From NCBI RefSeq assembly GCF_047922965.1, contig NZ_CP150481.1:3286001-3350000 (forward strand): a DNA stretch of 64,000 bases, in the 5' to 3' direction. Shown piece after piece: positions 52,920-61,653 of this stretch. The notes under the pieces are model-generated. The model did no database searches. It worked only from the letters and a program-made list of their open reading frames with translations, and was not told where the DNA came from. Both the position numbers and the translations under genes were made by a program. The stretch comes from Neptunicella plasticusilytica. GTDB taxonomy: Bacteria; Pseudomonadota; Gammaproteobacteria; Enterobacterales; Alteromonadaceae. Position 1 is the first letter of the stretch; every line of letters begins with the position of its first letter.

Positions 52920-53252
52920 TATCTACCTCCTCGGTCAGCTACCAAACTGACACAAAAACCTCTTGCTAAGAATAGCAAAGGGTTGGGTAGAAAGTAAGCA
53001 ATGGAATGAGGTTGGCGTATGAAAAATAATACCAGGGTATAGATTGAATAAAAATCGATTTACTAGCTTAGTGGTTACCTTTTGTAAAACAAAAAATAAA
53101 TTTCAGGAATAACGTTGAACTTTTGTCACACCAATATTTACTTTAGTTTAGTGTGATAACATATTGTTTCACAATTAAAACTAAGCAGATGAAAGTCAAG
53201 TTATCAGCACCATTTTTTGTATATTTCCGTTAAGTCATAAAAAGAGGAACAC
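52920..53252. other. Divergent intergenic region between flagellin and neuD-like gene
   Basis: These 333 bases must hold the flagellin promoter (minus) and that of the acyltransferase (plus). I found no clear sigma-28 or sigma-54 promoter for flagellin. Inverted repeats include TTGCTA 52963-52968 with TAGCAA 52973-52978 in the flagellin leader, and TCACAC 53126-53131 with GTGTGA 53151-53156 near the neuD side, which could be an operator. No gene is seen. Confidence 0.5.
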
Positions 53253-53870
53253 ATGCAGGTAGTATTGTTAGGCGGAGGTGGACACTGCAAGGCATGCATC
53301 GATGTCATTGAAAGTGAAGGTGCGAAAATTGCTGGCTTTCTGGCTCCCCACGCTTCTGACAACATCGGTGATTATTGCCGCCTAGGTGACGACAGTTGGC
53401 TGAATAATCCTGACGCTGCGTTATATAGTTATTTGTTAGCGTTTGGCCAAACGCAAATATCCCCTGCCAGGGAAACTCTATTTATCCAGTTAAAAGACAA
53501 GCAATTAAAACTGCACACCTCGATCTCTCCACAAGCCTTGGTTTCACCCAAAGCGAACGTTTTATCCGGATCAATAATAATGCACAAGGCGGTTGTAAAC
53601 GCCTATGCACAGATTGGAGAGAATTGCATTGTCAATACTTCCTCGGTTATTGAGCATGACGTAATACTTGGCAGCCACACCATTATTTCACCTGGCGCAA
53701 TCCTAAATGGTAACGTCACTATAGGGGGCGGCTCCATAGTAGGAAGCGGTGCTATAGTGTTACCCGGAATTAATATTGCACCAAACACTATCATCGGGGC
53801 AGGTGCTGTCGTGACTAAAGATATTACTTCTGCTGGTACTTGGGTAGGCATACCGGCTCGAAGAACGTAA
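53253..53870 (+). CDS. NeuD/PglD-type sugar O- or N-acyltransferase
   Basis: This is a cytosolic acetyltransferase for amino-sugar nucleotides. The 205-residue protein has an N-terminal nucleotide-sugar-binding fold (VVLLGGGGHCKACIDVIESEG) and a left-handed beta-helix of hexapeptide repeats (about residues 110-200, with GSIIMHKAVVNAYAQIGENCIVNTSSVIEHDVILGSHTIISPGAILNGNVTIGGGSIVGSGAIV). NeuD and PglD share this layout. It begins the sugar locus, with AGAGGAAC upstream, 91 bases before wbpB. It may acetylate the amino group of a nonulosonate precursor or a 4-amino sugar; the substrate is inferred. Confidence 0.82.
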   Translation: MQVVLLGGGGHCKACIDVIESEGAKIAGFLAPHASDNIGDYCRLGDDSWLNNPDAALYSYLLAFGQTQISPARETLFIQLKDKQLKLHTSISPQALVSPKANVLSGSIIMHKAVVNAYAQIGENCIVNTSSVIEHDVILGSHTIISPGAILNGNVTIGGGSIVGSGAIVLPGINIAPNTIIGAGAVVTKDITSAGTWVGIPARRT

Positions 53871-53899
53871 CTTGCGCAATACTTAACTCCTTGTGGAAT

Positions 53900-53927
53900 T
53901 AAAGGCATTGGCAGGAATTGCCGATAA
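53900..53927 (+). promoter_or_regulatory. Candidate sigma-28 (FliA) promoter before wbpB
   Basis: TAAA at 53900-53903 and GCCGATAA at 53920-53927 match the FliA -35 core and full -10 box, with 16 bases between them (15 is usual). It lies in the 91-base gap after neuD and 34 bases before the wbpB GTG start. It would place wbpBDE in the late flagellar class. One base off in spacing keeps confidence moderate. Confidence 0.55.
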
Positions 53928-53961
53928 TATGCAGATAGAATGTAACTTGTGGAATAAGCTA

Positions 53962-54903
53962 GTGAAAAAATTCGCCTTGATGGGAGCTGCAGGCTACATA
54001 GCCCCTCGCCATATGAAAGCTATAAAAGAGACCGACAACGAGTTGGTCGCAGCCCTTGATCCCAGTGATTCAGTCGGCATTCTGGACAGTTATTTCCCTT
54101 CCTGCCAGTTTTTTACTGAATATGAGCGATTTGACCGCCATCTGGACAAAAGGAAAAGGGCAAATAAACCTGTAGACTACGTTTCTATCTGTACTCCCAA
54201 CTACCTGCATGATTCTCATATTCGCTTCGCACTTCGTTCAGGGTGTCAGGCGATTTGTGAAAAACCACTTGTTCTGAATCCCTGGAATATTGATGCATTG
54301 CAGGAAATCGAACTGGAATATGGTTTGAAAGTGAATACCATTTTACAACTACGTTTACATTCTTCCATTAAGTCACTCAAGCAACAAATTGCACAGGCCA
54401 GTAACAACAAAAAATACGATGTTGATCTGACATATATTACCTCCAGAGGGCAATGGTACGGCCGCTCCTGGAAGGGCGATGTAAAAAAATCCGGCGGTAT
54501 TGCCACCAATATTGGGGTGCATTTTTTTGATATGCTGTATTTTCTGTTTGGTAAATTGCAGGACAACAAATTGCTGATATCAGAAGAAAATACTGCATCC
54601 GGATATCTGGAGTATGAAAAGGCCCGAGTACGCTGGTTCTTGTCTACCGATGAAAAGAACCTGCCTGCAGCTGTCCGCTTGCAAGGACAACGTACCTATC
54701 GCAGCATTACTCTGGATGATAAAGAAATAGAGTTCTCTGGTGGTTTCACCGACTTGCATACCTTAAGTTATCAGGAAATCTTGCGAGGTAACGGGTTTGG
54801 ACTGGAGGACAACCGAGTAGCGGTGGAAACTGTTGCTGCAATTCGAAATATGTCCGTTTCAAATTCAAGGGACTATGCCCATCCATTTATAGCCTATCTA
54901 TAA
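53962..54903 (+). CDS. wbpB: UDP-GlcNAcA 3-dehydrogenase WbpB (Gfo/Idh/MocA family)
   Basis: WbpB oxidises C3 of UDP-GlcNAc uronate in the route to UDP-2,3-diacetamido-glucuronate. The 313-residue protein begins MKKFALMGAAGYIAPRHMKAI, close to Pseudomonas WbpB as I remember it, with the dinucleotide-binding GxxGYI, the EKPLV motif (AICEKPLVLNP) and the family C-terminal domain (GGIATNIGVHFFDMLYFLFG). The frame runs upstream to 53893, but the GTG at 53962 matches the family start and has GGA at good distance. It is followed by wbpD and wbpE. The co-factor partner WbpA is not in this window. Confidence 0.88.
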   Translation: MKKFALMGAAGYIAPRHMKAIKETDNELVAALDPSDSVGILDSYFPSCQFFTEYERFDRHLDKRKRANKPVDYVSICTPNYLHDSHIRFALRSGCQAICEKPLVLNPWNIDALQEIELEYGLKVNTILQLRLHSSIKSLKQQIAQASNNKKYDVDLTYITSRGQWYGRSWKGDVKKSGGIATNIGVHFFDMLYFLFGKLQDNKLLISEENTASGYLEYEKARVRWFLSTDEKNLPAAVRLQGQRTYRSITLDDKEIEFSGGFTDLHTLSYQEILRGNGFGLEDNRVAVETVAAIRNMSVSNSRDYAHPFIAYL

Positions 54904-54908
54904 TCGGC

Positions 54909-55487
54909 ATGGATTATTATAAACACCACACTGCAGAAGTAGACGAAGGCGCCATCATCGGTAAGGATTGCCGGATCTGGCATTGGGTACATATATGCTC
55001 GACTGCAATTATAGGTGAGTGCTGTTCATTTGGGCAGAATGTATTCATCGGAGATGGGGTGGTTATTGGTGGCAATGTCAAAGTCCAAAATAACGTTTCT
55101 GTGTATGAAGGCGTTGAATTGCAAGATGATGTATTTTGTGGCCCATCCATGGTTTTTACCAACGTATATAACCCGCGCAGCGCCGTCATACGTAAGGATG
55201 AATATCGTAAGACACTCGTAAAACAAGGGGCTACCCTTGGCGCCAACTGTACAATTGTATGCGGCATTGAAATTGGACGTTATGCTTTTATTGGAGCAGG
55301 TTCGGTGGTAAACAAAAATGTGCCGGATTACGCACTTATGGTTGGTGTACCAGCAAAACAAATTGGCTGGATGAGCGAATTTGGCGATAAACTGGATTTA
55401 CCCTTACACGGCAGTGCTGAAGCCGTCTGTTCGCATAGTGGCAGCCACTATAAGCTAATTGACGGGAAAGTGAGCAAAACCAGCTAA
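54909..55487 (+). CDS. wbpD: UDP-3-amino sugar N-acetyltransferase WbpD
   Basis: WbpD acetylates the 3-amino group made by WbpE. The 192-residue protein is a left-handed beta-helix acetyltransferase: AIIGKDCRIWHWVHICSTAIIGECCSFGQNVFIGDGVVIGGNVKVQNNVSVYEGVELQDDVFCGPSMVFTNVYNPRS, which closely follows the WbpD pattern, and GATLGANCTIVCGIEIGRYAFIGAGSVV. It starts with ATG five bases after the wbpB stop and overlaps the wbpE start by one base. Confidence 0.92.
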   Translation: MDYYKHHTAEVDEGAIIGKDCRIWHWVHICSTAIIGECCSFGQNVFIGDGVVIGGNVKVQNNVSVYEGVELQDDVFCGPSMVFTNVYNPRSAVIRKDEYRKTLVKQGATLGANCTIVCGIEIGRYAFIGAGSVVNKNVPDYALMVGVPAKQIGWMSEFGDKLDLPLHGSAEAVCSHSGSHYKLIDGKVSKTS

Positions 55488-56563
55488 TGCAATTTATCGA
55501 TCTGCAATCCCAACTGGCGCACATACGGCCGGCCATTGATGCCAGAATAAAAAAGGTTTTGGATCATGGCCAGTTTATTATGGGACCAGAAGTATTTGAA
55601 CTGGAGGAAAAGCTCGCTGACTATGTGGGGGTAAAGCGCTGCATCAGTTGTGCCAATGGCACAGATGCGTTGCAGTTAGCATTGATGGCACTGGGTATCG
55701 GTCCAGGTGATACCGTTATCACCACTGCGTTTTCTTTTTTTTCCACTGCCGAAGTGATTCCTTTAGTCGGTGCTACCCCCTACTTTGTGGATATCAATCC
55801 AGACACCTACAATCTTTGTCCCAGTGAATTGCAAAAAGGCATTGCGGAAGCCAAAGCACAAGGGCTGTCACCTAAAGCCGTTATTACCGTTGATATGTTC
55901 GGTTTACCAGCCAATTATCCGGCCATAGAAAACATCTGCCAAGAGCATAATTTATATCTCATTGAAGATGCCGCCCAGGGATTCGGTGGAAGTATTAATG
56001 GAAAAAAAGCCGGCTGTTTTGGTGATATTGCGACTACCAGCTTTTTCCCGGCTAAACCTTTGGGCTGTTATGGGGATGGCGGGGCCATTTTCACTAACAA
56101 TGACAATCTGGCGAGTCTGTGTGATTCCATGCGGGTACATGGTAAAGGGCAACATAAATATGAAAATATACGTATAGGCATGAACAGTCGCCTGGATACC
56201 ATTCAAGCGGCTATACTGCTGGAAAAATTGGAACACTTCACAGCAGAACTGAACATTCGCCAACAAATTGCAGAACAATACAACCAGCAACTCGCTGGAC
56301 AATTCAAAACACCCGTTGTGACCAGTGGCTATCAGTCTGCCTGGGCTCAATATACGGTGCAGGCGAAAACTGAAAATCGCGACTATTGGATCGATAAGTT
56401 AAAACGACAGGGCATACCTACCGCGGTGTATTATCCCATAGGCCTGAACCGGCAAAAAGCGATGGAATGTTATTCTGGCTTAGCTACACCTAATACAAAT
56501 TTGGCCTGCGAATCTGTATTCAGCTTACCGATGCATCAAGATCTGAAAATTATTCAAAACTAA
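55487..56563 (+). CDS. wbpE: UDP-3-keto sugar aminotransferase WbpE (PLP-dependent), slightly short C-terminus
   Basis: WbpE transfers an amino group to C3 of the uronate. The 358-residue DegT/DnrJ/EryC1 family protein has GPEVFELEEKLADYVGVKRCISCANGTDALQLALMALG, the PLP-binding Lys in FFPAKPLGCYGDGGA and a GMNSRLDTIQAAIL-type motif. It ends SLPMHQDLKIIQN; remembered WbpE proteins continue a few more residues after the same SLPMH, so about nine C-terminal residues may be missing. Its stop overlaps the stop of the convergent methyltransferase gene, so the end may have been set by a rearrangement. The core is complete. Confidence 0.9.
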   Translation: MQFIDLQSQLAHIRPAIDARIKKVLDHGQFIMGPEVFELEEKLADYVGVKRCISCANGTDALQLALMALGIGPGDTVITTAFSFFSTAEVIPLVGATPYFVDINPDTYNLCPSELQKGIAEAKAQGLSPKAVITVDMFGLPANYPAIENICQEHNLYLIEDAAQGFGGSINGKKAGCFGDIATTSFFPAKPLGCYGDGGAIFTNNDNLASLCDSMRVHGKGQHKYENIRIGMNSRLDTIQAAILLEKLEHFTAELNIRQQIAEQYNQQLAGQFKTPVVTSGYQSAWAQYTVQAKTENRDYWIDKLKRQGIPTAVYYPIGLNRQKAMECYSGLATPNTNLACESVFSLPMHQDLKIIQN

Positions 56564-57837
56564 TATATTTTTATCAGTTCTATACCCTGACTTCTCAAAT
56601 GACGGAGTCGGAAATATATCTCCGACTGGAAAGTACTTGATGAAATGATGATTGCTTTAACTTGTTGTTGTATATCACTCAGTTTCAACACTTCAAATGC
56701 CCCAACATAAGTGCCAATTTTTTTCTCATCGTTGTCCAATAGTCCTAATATTTTTGCTCTATTGGTCAATTGGTCTAATAAATTCAGAGTATGCTGCCCA
56801 GTCCCATATATACATACCGACCCATTCGGAAAATGTGAAATATTTTGGTCTACCATCGAAAATGCTGATTGTTTCTTTTGCAGCTTTGCTACTGACAAAC
56901 TTTTTAGATAATCCTGCCGGTTTAGTTCCAGATCTAAAAGAAAATCCCGTATTGAATAGTATTCATTTGATCTGGTATTTACCTGTTTGATTTGATTTGA
57001 TTTAAATAGTGCCTTAACAGATTCGTCACCTGCAAACATTTTAAATCCATGCTCAACGACTGCGTTTTGCAATGTCCCAAGAGAAAAATGATAGGTATGG
57101 GCATTTTGCAAATAACGCAAAAAATCACATTCATATGTCGCTCTCAGATTTTTAATACCCGGGACCTCTATATAGAGTACACCATCAGATTTGAGCAGGG
57201 TTATGACAGCCGATAACTCCTTCTCAATATCTAAAAAATGTTCAAAAACATGACTCAAAATAATGAGGTCGAAGCTGTTTGAATGGCTTTCAAGCAGCTG
57301 TTGTGAACTCATGTTAAATAGGGTCAGTCCATGAGACTTACCAAAATCCAGATATTCGTTCCCCAAATCTACACCTACGGAATTAATCCCTTCATCTTCA
57401 AAGGCTTGCAGTATTCCGCCAGCACCGCAACCTATTTCAAGCACATTCTGACACTTTACACCTTGCTCATACACATACTGGTAAATTCGTTGACCATGTG
57501 AATATTGGGCTGCAAAAAATCTCTCCGTAGCCTTAACCTCACCGACATACAGCCATCGGTATTCATGTTGATAAAAAGATTCATACGCAGCTTGCGTCAT
57601 GCGCGGGTTTGTCAAAGCCTGACCACAATCTCTGCAAATTACGGTAATTACGGGCAATCCATAACGATCTTTGCGTGCCAACTCGTCAAAGTTATGCTGG
57701 CCGCATAGACATGGGACTGTTTCAGTTGGATACACACCAGAGTGCAACTTGTGCAACACTAAATCACGGGTTTTCAACTGCTCTTGAGTGAGCGTTAATG
57801 TTGCTTGACCATCGTCTTGAAATCTGTCACCGAGCAT
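56560..57837 (-). CDS. Class I SAM-dependent methyltransferase with N-terminal zinc-ribbon-like Cys cluster
   Basis: This 425-residue protein has a Cys-rich N-terminal element (CLCGQHNF at about 43-50 and CRDCGQ at about 69-74, possibly a zinc site), a SAM-binding core with VLEIGCGAGGILQAFEDEGINSVGVDLG and a LILSHVFEHF motif, and a third Rossmann-like C-terminal part (about 330-425: VCIYGTGQHTLNLLDQL...ILGLLDNDEKKIGTYVGAFEV). Such three-part proteins include sugar C-methyltransferases and ring-closing variants in nucleotide-sugar loci. Its substrate is unknown; the location suggests methylation of a glycan sugar. It follows the TIM-barrel gene by 17 bases and may be cotranscribed with it. Confidence 0.78.
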   Translation of the reverse strand: MLGDRFQDDGQATLTLTQEQLKTRDLVLHKLHSGVYPTETVPCLCGQHNFDELARKDRYGLPVITVICRDCGQALTNPRMTQAAYESFYQHEYRWLYVGEVKATERFFAAQYSHGQRIYQYVYEQGVKCQNVLEIGCGAGGILQAFEDEGINSVGVDLGNEYLDFGKSHGLTLFNMSSQQLLESHSNSFDLIILSHVFEHFLDIEKELSAVITLLKSDGVLYIEVPGIKNLRATYECDFLRYLQNAHTYHFSLGTLQNAVVEHGFKMFAGDESVKALFKSNQIKQVNTRSNEYYSIRDFLLDLELNRQDYLKSLSVAKLQKKQSAFSMVDQNISHFPNGSVCIYGTGQHTLNLLDQLTNRAKILGLLDNDEKKIGTYVGAFEVLKLSDIQQQVKAIIISSSTFQSEIYFRLRHLRSQGIELIKIY

Positions 57838-57854
57838 TTTTTAACCTTCTTGCC

Positions 57855-58748
57855 TTAGTTAAGTAATGTCACTAGTGATTCATAAGACTCGGCGACATCC
57901 GTAATATCACCATACACTTCCAGTGTGAATGTCTTGTTGCTTAAATCGGCCAGCTTCAATAAGCGATATAAACTGCAGTCTTGAGATAGAGGGCCATTCG
58001 AATCTTTTGTACCGTCGTTATCACTAATATGCACATAATCCGATACAGCCAGCATTGCGGCTAATTCAGTCTCAAACGCTAAACCAAGCGAATGACAGGA
58101 CACTTTCAAATGCGCCACATCAACTAACAGCTTGAAAGGAAATTGTGCCTGCATTTGTTTATATTCATCGAAGTGTGTCAGCAGAAAGGGATTTTCACCT
58201 TGAAAGGATTGCTTGTTGGCGAGCGAATAGACGTTATTTTCAATATATAAGTCTATTCCCTGTTGCATCGCCAATTCCTGTAACAATTTTAGATTGTGTT
58301 GAAATCGCTGCACGGCTTGGGCATAAGGCAATAGTTCACGGGAAGAAATCCGTTGTCCTAACTCGTCAACGCCGGGGTCAATACGAAAACCGGCATGGAT
58401 ACCCAACTTATCCGCTCCCAAACGCTGACTGAGTGCCAGACAACATTTAACCTGATCCAATGTACGGTTTATGGTTTCACCGCTGGAAGACAGATTCATC
58501 ACAAAGCTGGTTGCAGGTGGCGGAAAATAGTTGTGACACCGGTAACGCAAAGCAAATTCTGATTTTAGCGAGATTAAATCTGCCTCGAGCTCAGGATATA
58601 ACTTAGTTCCCCCAGACAATTCAATATATCGATATCCGGCTTGGGCCAGATAGCGCACCGCATCACCAATACGTTGCGTGCGTATTCCCGAAGTTGAAAC
58701 ATAAATTTGTTCGCTCACACCTGCTTTCACCAGTTTGTCTAATTCCAA
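57855..58748 (-). CDS. Sugar phosphate isomerase/epimerase-like TIM-barrel protein
   Basis: This 297-residue protein belongs to the xylose-isomerase-like/endonuclease IV TIM-barrel group: RYIELSGGTKLYPELE, KLGIHAGFRIDPGVDELG, DLYIENNVYSL, FKLLVDVAHLKVSCHSLGL and YVHISDNDGTKD carry the usual Glu, His and Asp metal ligands. The likely starts are TTG at 58748 or a GTG at codon 8 or 12; none has a strong ribosome site, so the start is uncertain. It sits 13 bases after the neuB stop, in the same direction. Its substrate is unknown; the locus suggests a nucleotide-sugar or ketosugar intermediate. Confidence 0.7.
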   Translation of the reverse strand: MELDKLVKAGVSEQIYVSTSGIRTQRIGDAVRYLAQAGYRYIELSGGTKLYPELEADLISLKSEFALRYRCHNYFPPPATSFVMNLSSSGETINRTLDQVKCCLALSQRLGADKLGIHAGFRIDPGVDELGQRISSRELLPYAQAVQRFQHNLKLLQELAMQQGIDLYIENNVYSLANKQSFQGENPFLLTHFDEYKQMQAQFPFKLLVDVAHLKVSCHSLGLAFETELAAMLAVSDYVHISDNDGTKDSNGPLSQDCSLYRLLKLADLSNKTFTLEVYGDITDVAESYESLVTLLN

Positions 58749-58761
58749 TAAGTCATTGTTG

Positions 58762-59814
58762 TCACAATATGATTAAGTCATCTTTGGCAAAGTCTTTAAT
58801 CGCCTTTTTACCTAATACCTGATCAAAATAAATGGGGCTTATCCCGTTACCACCAGTACGTTTTGCAATCAAATTATCCGCACTGAAACTGTCACCGGCC
58901 AGAATTGGTTTAGCCGCTACCAGCGATTTTTGTAGTGATGCCCTAGTTTTAGTTTCCGACAGCGTTGGCTGCTTGATGCCGTTGCCCATATAGGCCTCCA
59001 CCCGACGAACCTGCATAACAAACTCTTGTAGCTCGTCTGGCGACAACGAGGCCAGATGATCAGGTCCGGCCCCCTGTTTGTCTAACGTAAAATGTTTTTC
59101 TACTACTCTGGCTCCCATTGGAATCGCAAAGGCTGCAGCGCCTAAACCAACTGAATGGTCAGAATACCCCACCAGGCAGTCAAAATGGGCTTTGTAGGTC
59201 TCAATCACGGCCAAGTTAGCTTCATTATCTGCGATGGGATAGTTAGCAGTACACTGAAGTAAAACTAGATTCAGGTTGTATTCGGCTATGGCGCTGACTG
59301 CTATTTGTACTTCAGCCAGGTAACTCATACCAGTGGACAAAAAAATCGGCAAACCGGTTTTGGCAATTTTACGTAAAAAGGGGATATTGGTCAGATCGGT
59401 GGATGCCACCTTGATTGCCTCCACCCCTAGTTTAACCACGTCATCCACACTTTCTTCATCAAATGGCGTGGTGAGGAAAATAATACCTTTTTGTTCACAA
59501 TAAGCTTTAATCGTCAGATTATCGGCATGGCTGACTTCCAACTTCTTTAACATATTGAACTGAGACTCATGCGCATCCGTCGTATGTGACTGGTACGGGG
59601 CCTTTTCCACATTCTGCAAGATAAGATTCTCAGTCTTAAAGGTTTGAAATTTAACCGCATCGGCACCCGCTGCCACTGCCACATCCACCAATTTCTTAGC
59701 GATAGCCATATCGCCATTATGGTTGACACCCGCTTCCGCAATGATAAAAACAGGTGAGTAATGCCCAATGCTTTGTGCCCCAATCTGAATCTCTTGATTA
59801 AATTTTGACTTCAT
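58762..59814 (-). CDS. neuB: N-acylneuraminate-9-phosphate-type synthase (NeuB/LegI/PseI family)
   Basis: This enzyme condenses PEP with an N-acyl amino sugar to make a nine-carbon nonulosonate (sialic, legionaminic or pseudaminic acid). The 350-residue protein has the catalytic-domain stretches PVFIIAEAGVNHNGDMAIAKKLV, VKFQTFK, STGMSYLAEVQIAVSAI, VGYSDHS and ARVVEKHFTLDKQGAGPDH, and a C-terminal SAF antifreeze-like domain (LVAAKPILAGDSFSADNLIAKRTGGNGISP). The ATG at 59814 overlaps the neuA stop by four bases; the frame upstream to 59850 is not used. Which nonulosonate is made cannot be told by eye. Confidence 0.88.
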   Translation of the reverse strand: MKSKFNQEIQIGAQSIGHYSPVFIIAEAGVNHNGDMAIAKKLVDVAVAAGADAVKFQTFKTENLILQNVEKAPYQSHTTDAHESQFNMLKKLEVSHADNLTIKAYCEQKGIIFLTTPFDEESVDDVVKLGVEAIKVASTDLTNIPFLRKIAKTGLPIFLSTGMSYLAEVQIAVSAIAEYNLNLVLLQCTANYPIADNEANLAVIETYKAHFDCLVGYSDHSVGLGAAAFAIPMGARVVEKHFTLDKQGAGPDHLASLSPDELQEFVMQVRRVEAYMGNGIKQPTLSETKTRASLQKSLVAAKPILAGDSFSADNLIAKRTGGNGISPIYFDQVLGKKAIKDFAKDDLIIL

Positions 59815-60524
59815 TTTAGCTCTTGTTGATGTAGTAAAAATTCCAACCATTTCAAATCTAATTCCGTATCGATATCAATAGACTGATTTTCCGGTATTTC
59901 AATAAAACCAACGTTTGGCCCATATATGTCGCCAGAGCTAAGGTTATCGATACGCAGTAAATCACATACACCGTTAAGTCTAAAGCAACTGGGTAGCAAT
60001 TGACGTTGATAATATTTTTCCAGAGTAATCCCTTCAACAAAAGGTGCCAGGCGATGCTGCTCATCTTCTGCAAACATCCAGTATGGATGGAATACTCCTT
60101 CCGTTTTGGTAACGCTGCGTACTCCGCTGAATTGCGGATTTTGCGTTAATTTCAATATGCCTTCATCGATCAGTTGAGCTGTCTTTAACGGTGTAGTTGG
60201 ACGCAAATAGGCAATGCTTTGAACTGGAATCGCCTGCTCAGCCAGCCACTGGCTGAAATGTGTTATCACTTGCAAATCGGTTGCGCTATCTGTAGCCAAT
60301 TCGACGGGTCGCATAAAGGGCACCTGCGCACCATGTTCAAGTGCAACTTGAGCAATCTCTTCATCATCAGTAGAAACCACCACACCGGCTAAACAATGAC
60401 TGGCAAGTGCTGCTTTTATTGTATAAGCGATTAAGGGGATTCCATTTACCTCGCGAAGATTTTTGCGAGGAATGCCTTTCGAGCCACCTCGTGCCGGAAT
60501 CACCCCCCAACATTGATGGTTCAC
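59811..60524 (-). CDS. neuA: CMP-nonulosonate cytidylyltransferase (NeuA/LegF family)
   Basis: This enzyme activates a nonulosonate with CTP to give the CMP-sugar. The 237-residue protein has the family start GVIPARGGSKGIPRKNLREVNGIPLIAYTI, VVVSTDDEEIAQVA and IAYLRPTTPLKTAQ, and a DIDTELDLKW end motif. It starts with GTG at 60524 right after the aminotransferase stop, with GGAG about nine bases upstream. It overlaps neuB. Together the two genes predict one CMP-nonulosonate, most likely for flagellin glycan. Confidence 0.86.
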   Translation of the reverse strand: MNHQCWGVIPARGGSKGIPRKNLREVNGIPLIAYTIKAALASHCLAGVVVSTDDEEIAQVALEHGAQVPFMRPVELATDSATDLQVITHFSQWLAEQAIPVQSIAYLRPTTPLKTAQLIDEGILKLTQNPQFSGVRSVTKTEGVFHPYWMFAEDEQHRLAPFVEGITLEKYYQRQLLPSCFRLNGVCDLLRIDNLSSGDIYGPNVGFIEIPENQSIDIDTELDLKWLEFLLHQQELK

Positions 60525-61637
60525 TTATATTTTCTCCATACAAGAGCGCACTGTTTCAACCACATAGTCTAACTGTTCTGGTTTTATTTGGGTGTATGTT
60601 GGCAAGCATACCCCATGCTCTGAAAGTGTCACTGAATTGGTAAAATCAGCCTGCTGTTGATAGGCTGGCTGTTGATGCAAGGGGTAGAAAAATCGTCGCG
60701 CCTGTATGCCTTTTTCATTTAGGCAATCAATCAGAATTTCTCTTCCTCGGGCCCCTACCTCTGCAGACACCAATAAGCTGAATAGCCAGGTAGACTCTTC
60801 ACAGTCAGGTTCAGGCTGATGCAATTGCACTTCTGGTAAATCAGCTAATTGACTGCGGTAAAAATGATTAATTTGCTGTCTTTTAACCAAAAATTCATCA
60901 ACCTGTTCGAGCTGAGCTAAACCAACGGCAGCCTGCATATTAGTGAGCCGGTAGTTATATCCTGGCAACAAATGCCAATAGCGCTTTTCCTTGTCCATGC
61001 CATGGTCACGCAACAATCGGATTTTTTCATCCAGTGCGGGATCATCGGTTGTCACCATTCCACCTTCACCACAACTTAGTATTTTGTTGGCAAAAAAACT
61101 AAAACAACCAATATGGCCTATTGCACCGGTCATTTGACCGTCGAAACGGGCACCAATGGATTCGGCGCAATCTTCGACAACAAACAAATCGTACTTTTCT
61201 GCCAATGCCATGAGTTGCTTCATGGAAGCAGGACGACCATAAAGATGTACCACGATCATGGCTTTACATTGACTAGTAATACGTGATTCGATTTGTTCCG
61301 CATCCATGCACCAACTTTGTCTATTTACATCGACTAAAACAGGTTTCGCTCCACAATGGATAACGGCATTGGCGGTGGCTCCGAAGGTGAGGTCCGGTAC
61401 TAGTACTTCATCACCAGGGCCTATGCCCAACGCCATTAATGCCAAATGCAAAGCAGTCGTACCATTAGATGTTGCCACGGCATAATTGCAGCCAATAAAA
61501 TGACTGAACTGTTCTTCAAAACGATTCACATATTGACCTTGTGAAGAAATCCATCCGGACTCAATACAATCCAATAAATAAGACTTTTCATTACCAGTAA
61601 AAGATGGCTCAGCCAAATTAACAATAGTGTTTGTCAT
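60525..61637 (-). CDS. DegT/DnrJ/EryC1-type aminotransferase, perosamine-synthase-like
   Basis: This 370-residue PLP enzyme has NEKSYLLDCIESGWISSQGQYVNRFEEQFSHF, ATSNGTTALHLALMALGIGPGDEV, FVVEDCAESIGARFDG, the PLP-Lys motif SFFANKILSCGEGGMV and RLLRDHGMDKEKRYWHLLPGYNYRLTNMQAAVGLAQLEQ. The RYWH and GYNYR stretches resemble GDP-perosamine synthases (Per/RfbE). With gmd directly upstream this predicts GDP-4-keto-6-deoxymannose to GDP-perosamine, although a role on another 4-keto sugar cannot be excluded. ATG at 61637, 16 bases after gmd; the following neuA starts right after its stop. Confidence 0.83.
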   Translation of the reverse strand: MTNTIVNLAEPSFTGNEKSYLLDCIESGWISSQGQYVNRFEEQFSHFIGCNYAVATSNGTTALHLALMALGIGPGDEVLVPDLTFGATANAVIHCGAKPVLVDVNRQSWCMDAEQIESRITSQCKAMIVVHLYGRPASMKQLMALAEKYDLFVVEDCAESIGARFDGQMTGAIGHIGCFSFFANKILSCGEGGMVTTDDPALDEKIRLLRDHGMDKEKRYWHLLPGYNYRLTNMQAAVGLAQLEQVDEFLVKRQQINHFYRSQLADLPEVQLHQPEPDCEESTWLFSLLVSAEVGARGREILIDCLNEKGIQARRFFYPLHQQPAYQQQADFTNSVTLSEHGVCLPTYTQIKPEQLDYVVETVRSCMEKI

Positions 61638-61653
61638 TATTGATACTTACTCA

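Noticed and set aside
53126..53173. TGTGA and TCACA half-sites near the neuD promoter as a CRP site
   Set aside because: The spacing between half-sites is far larger than the six bases of a CRP operator; kept only as possible inverted repeats.
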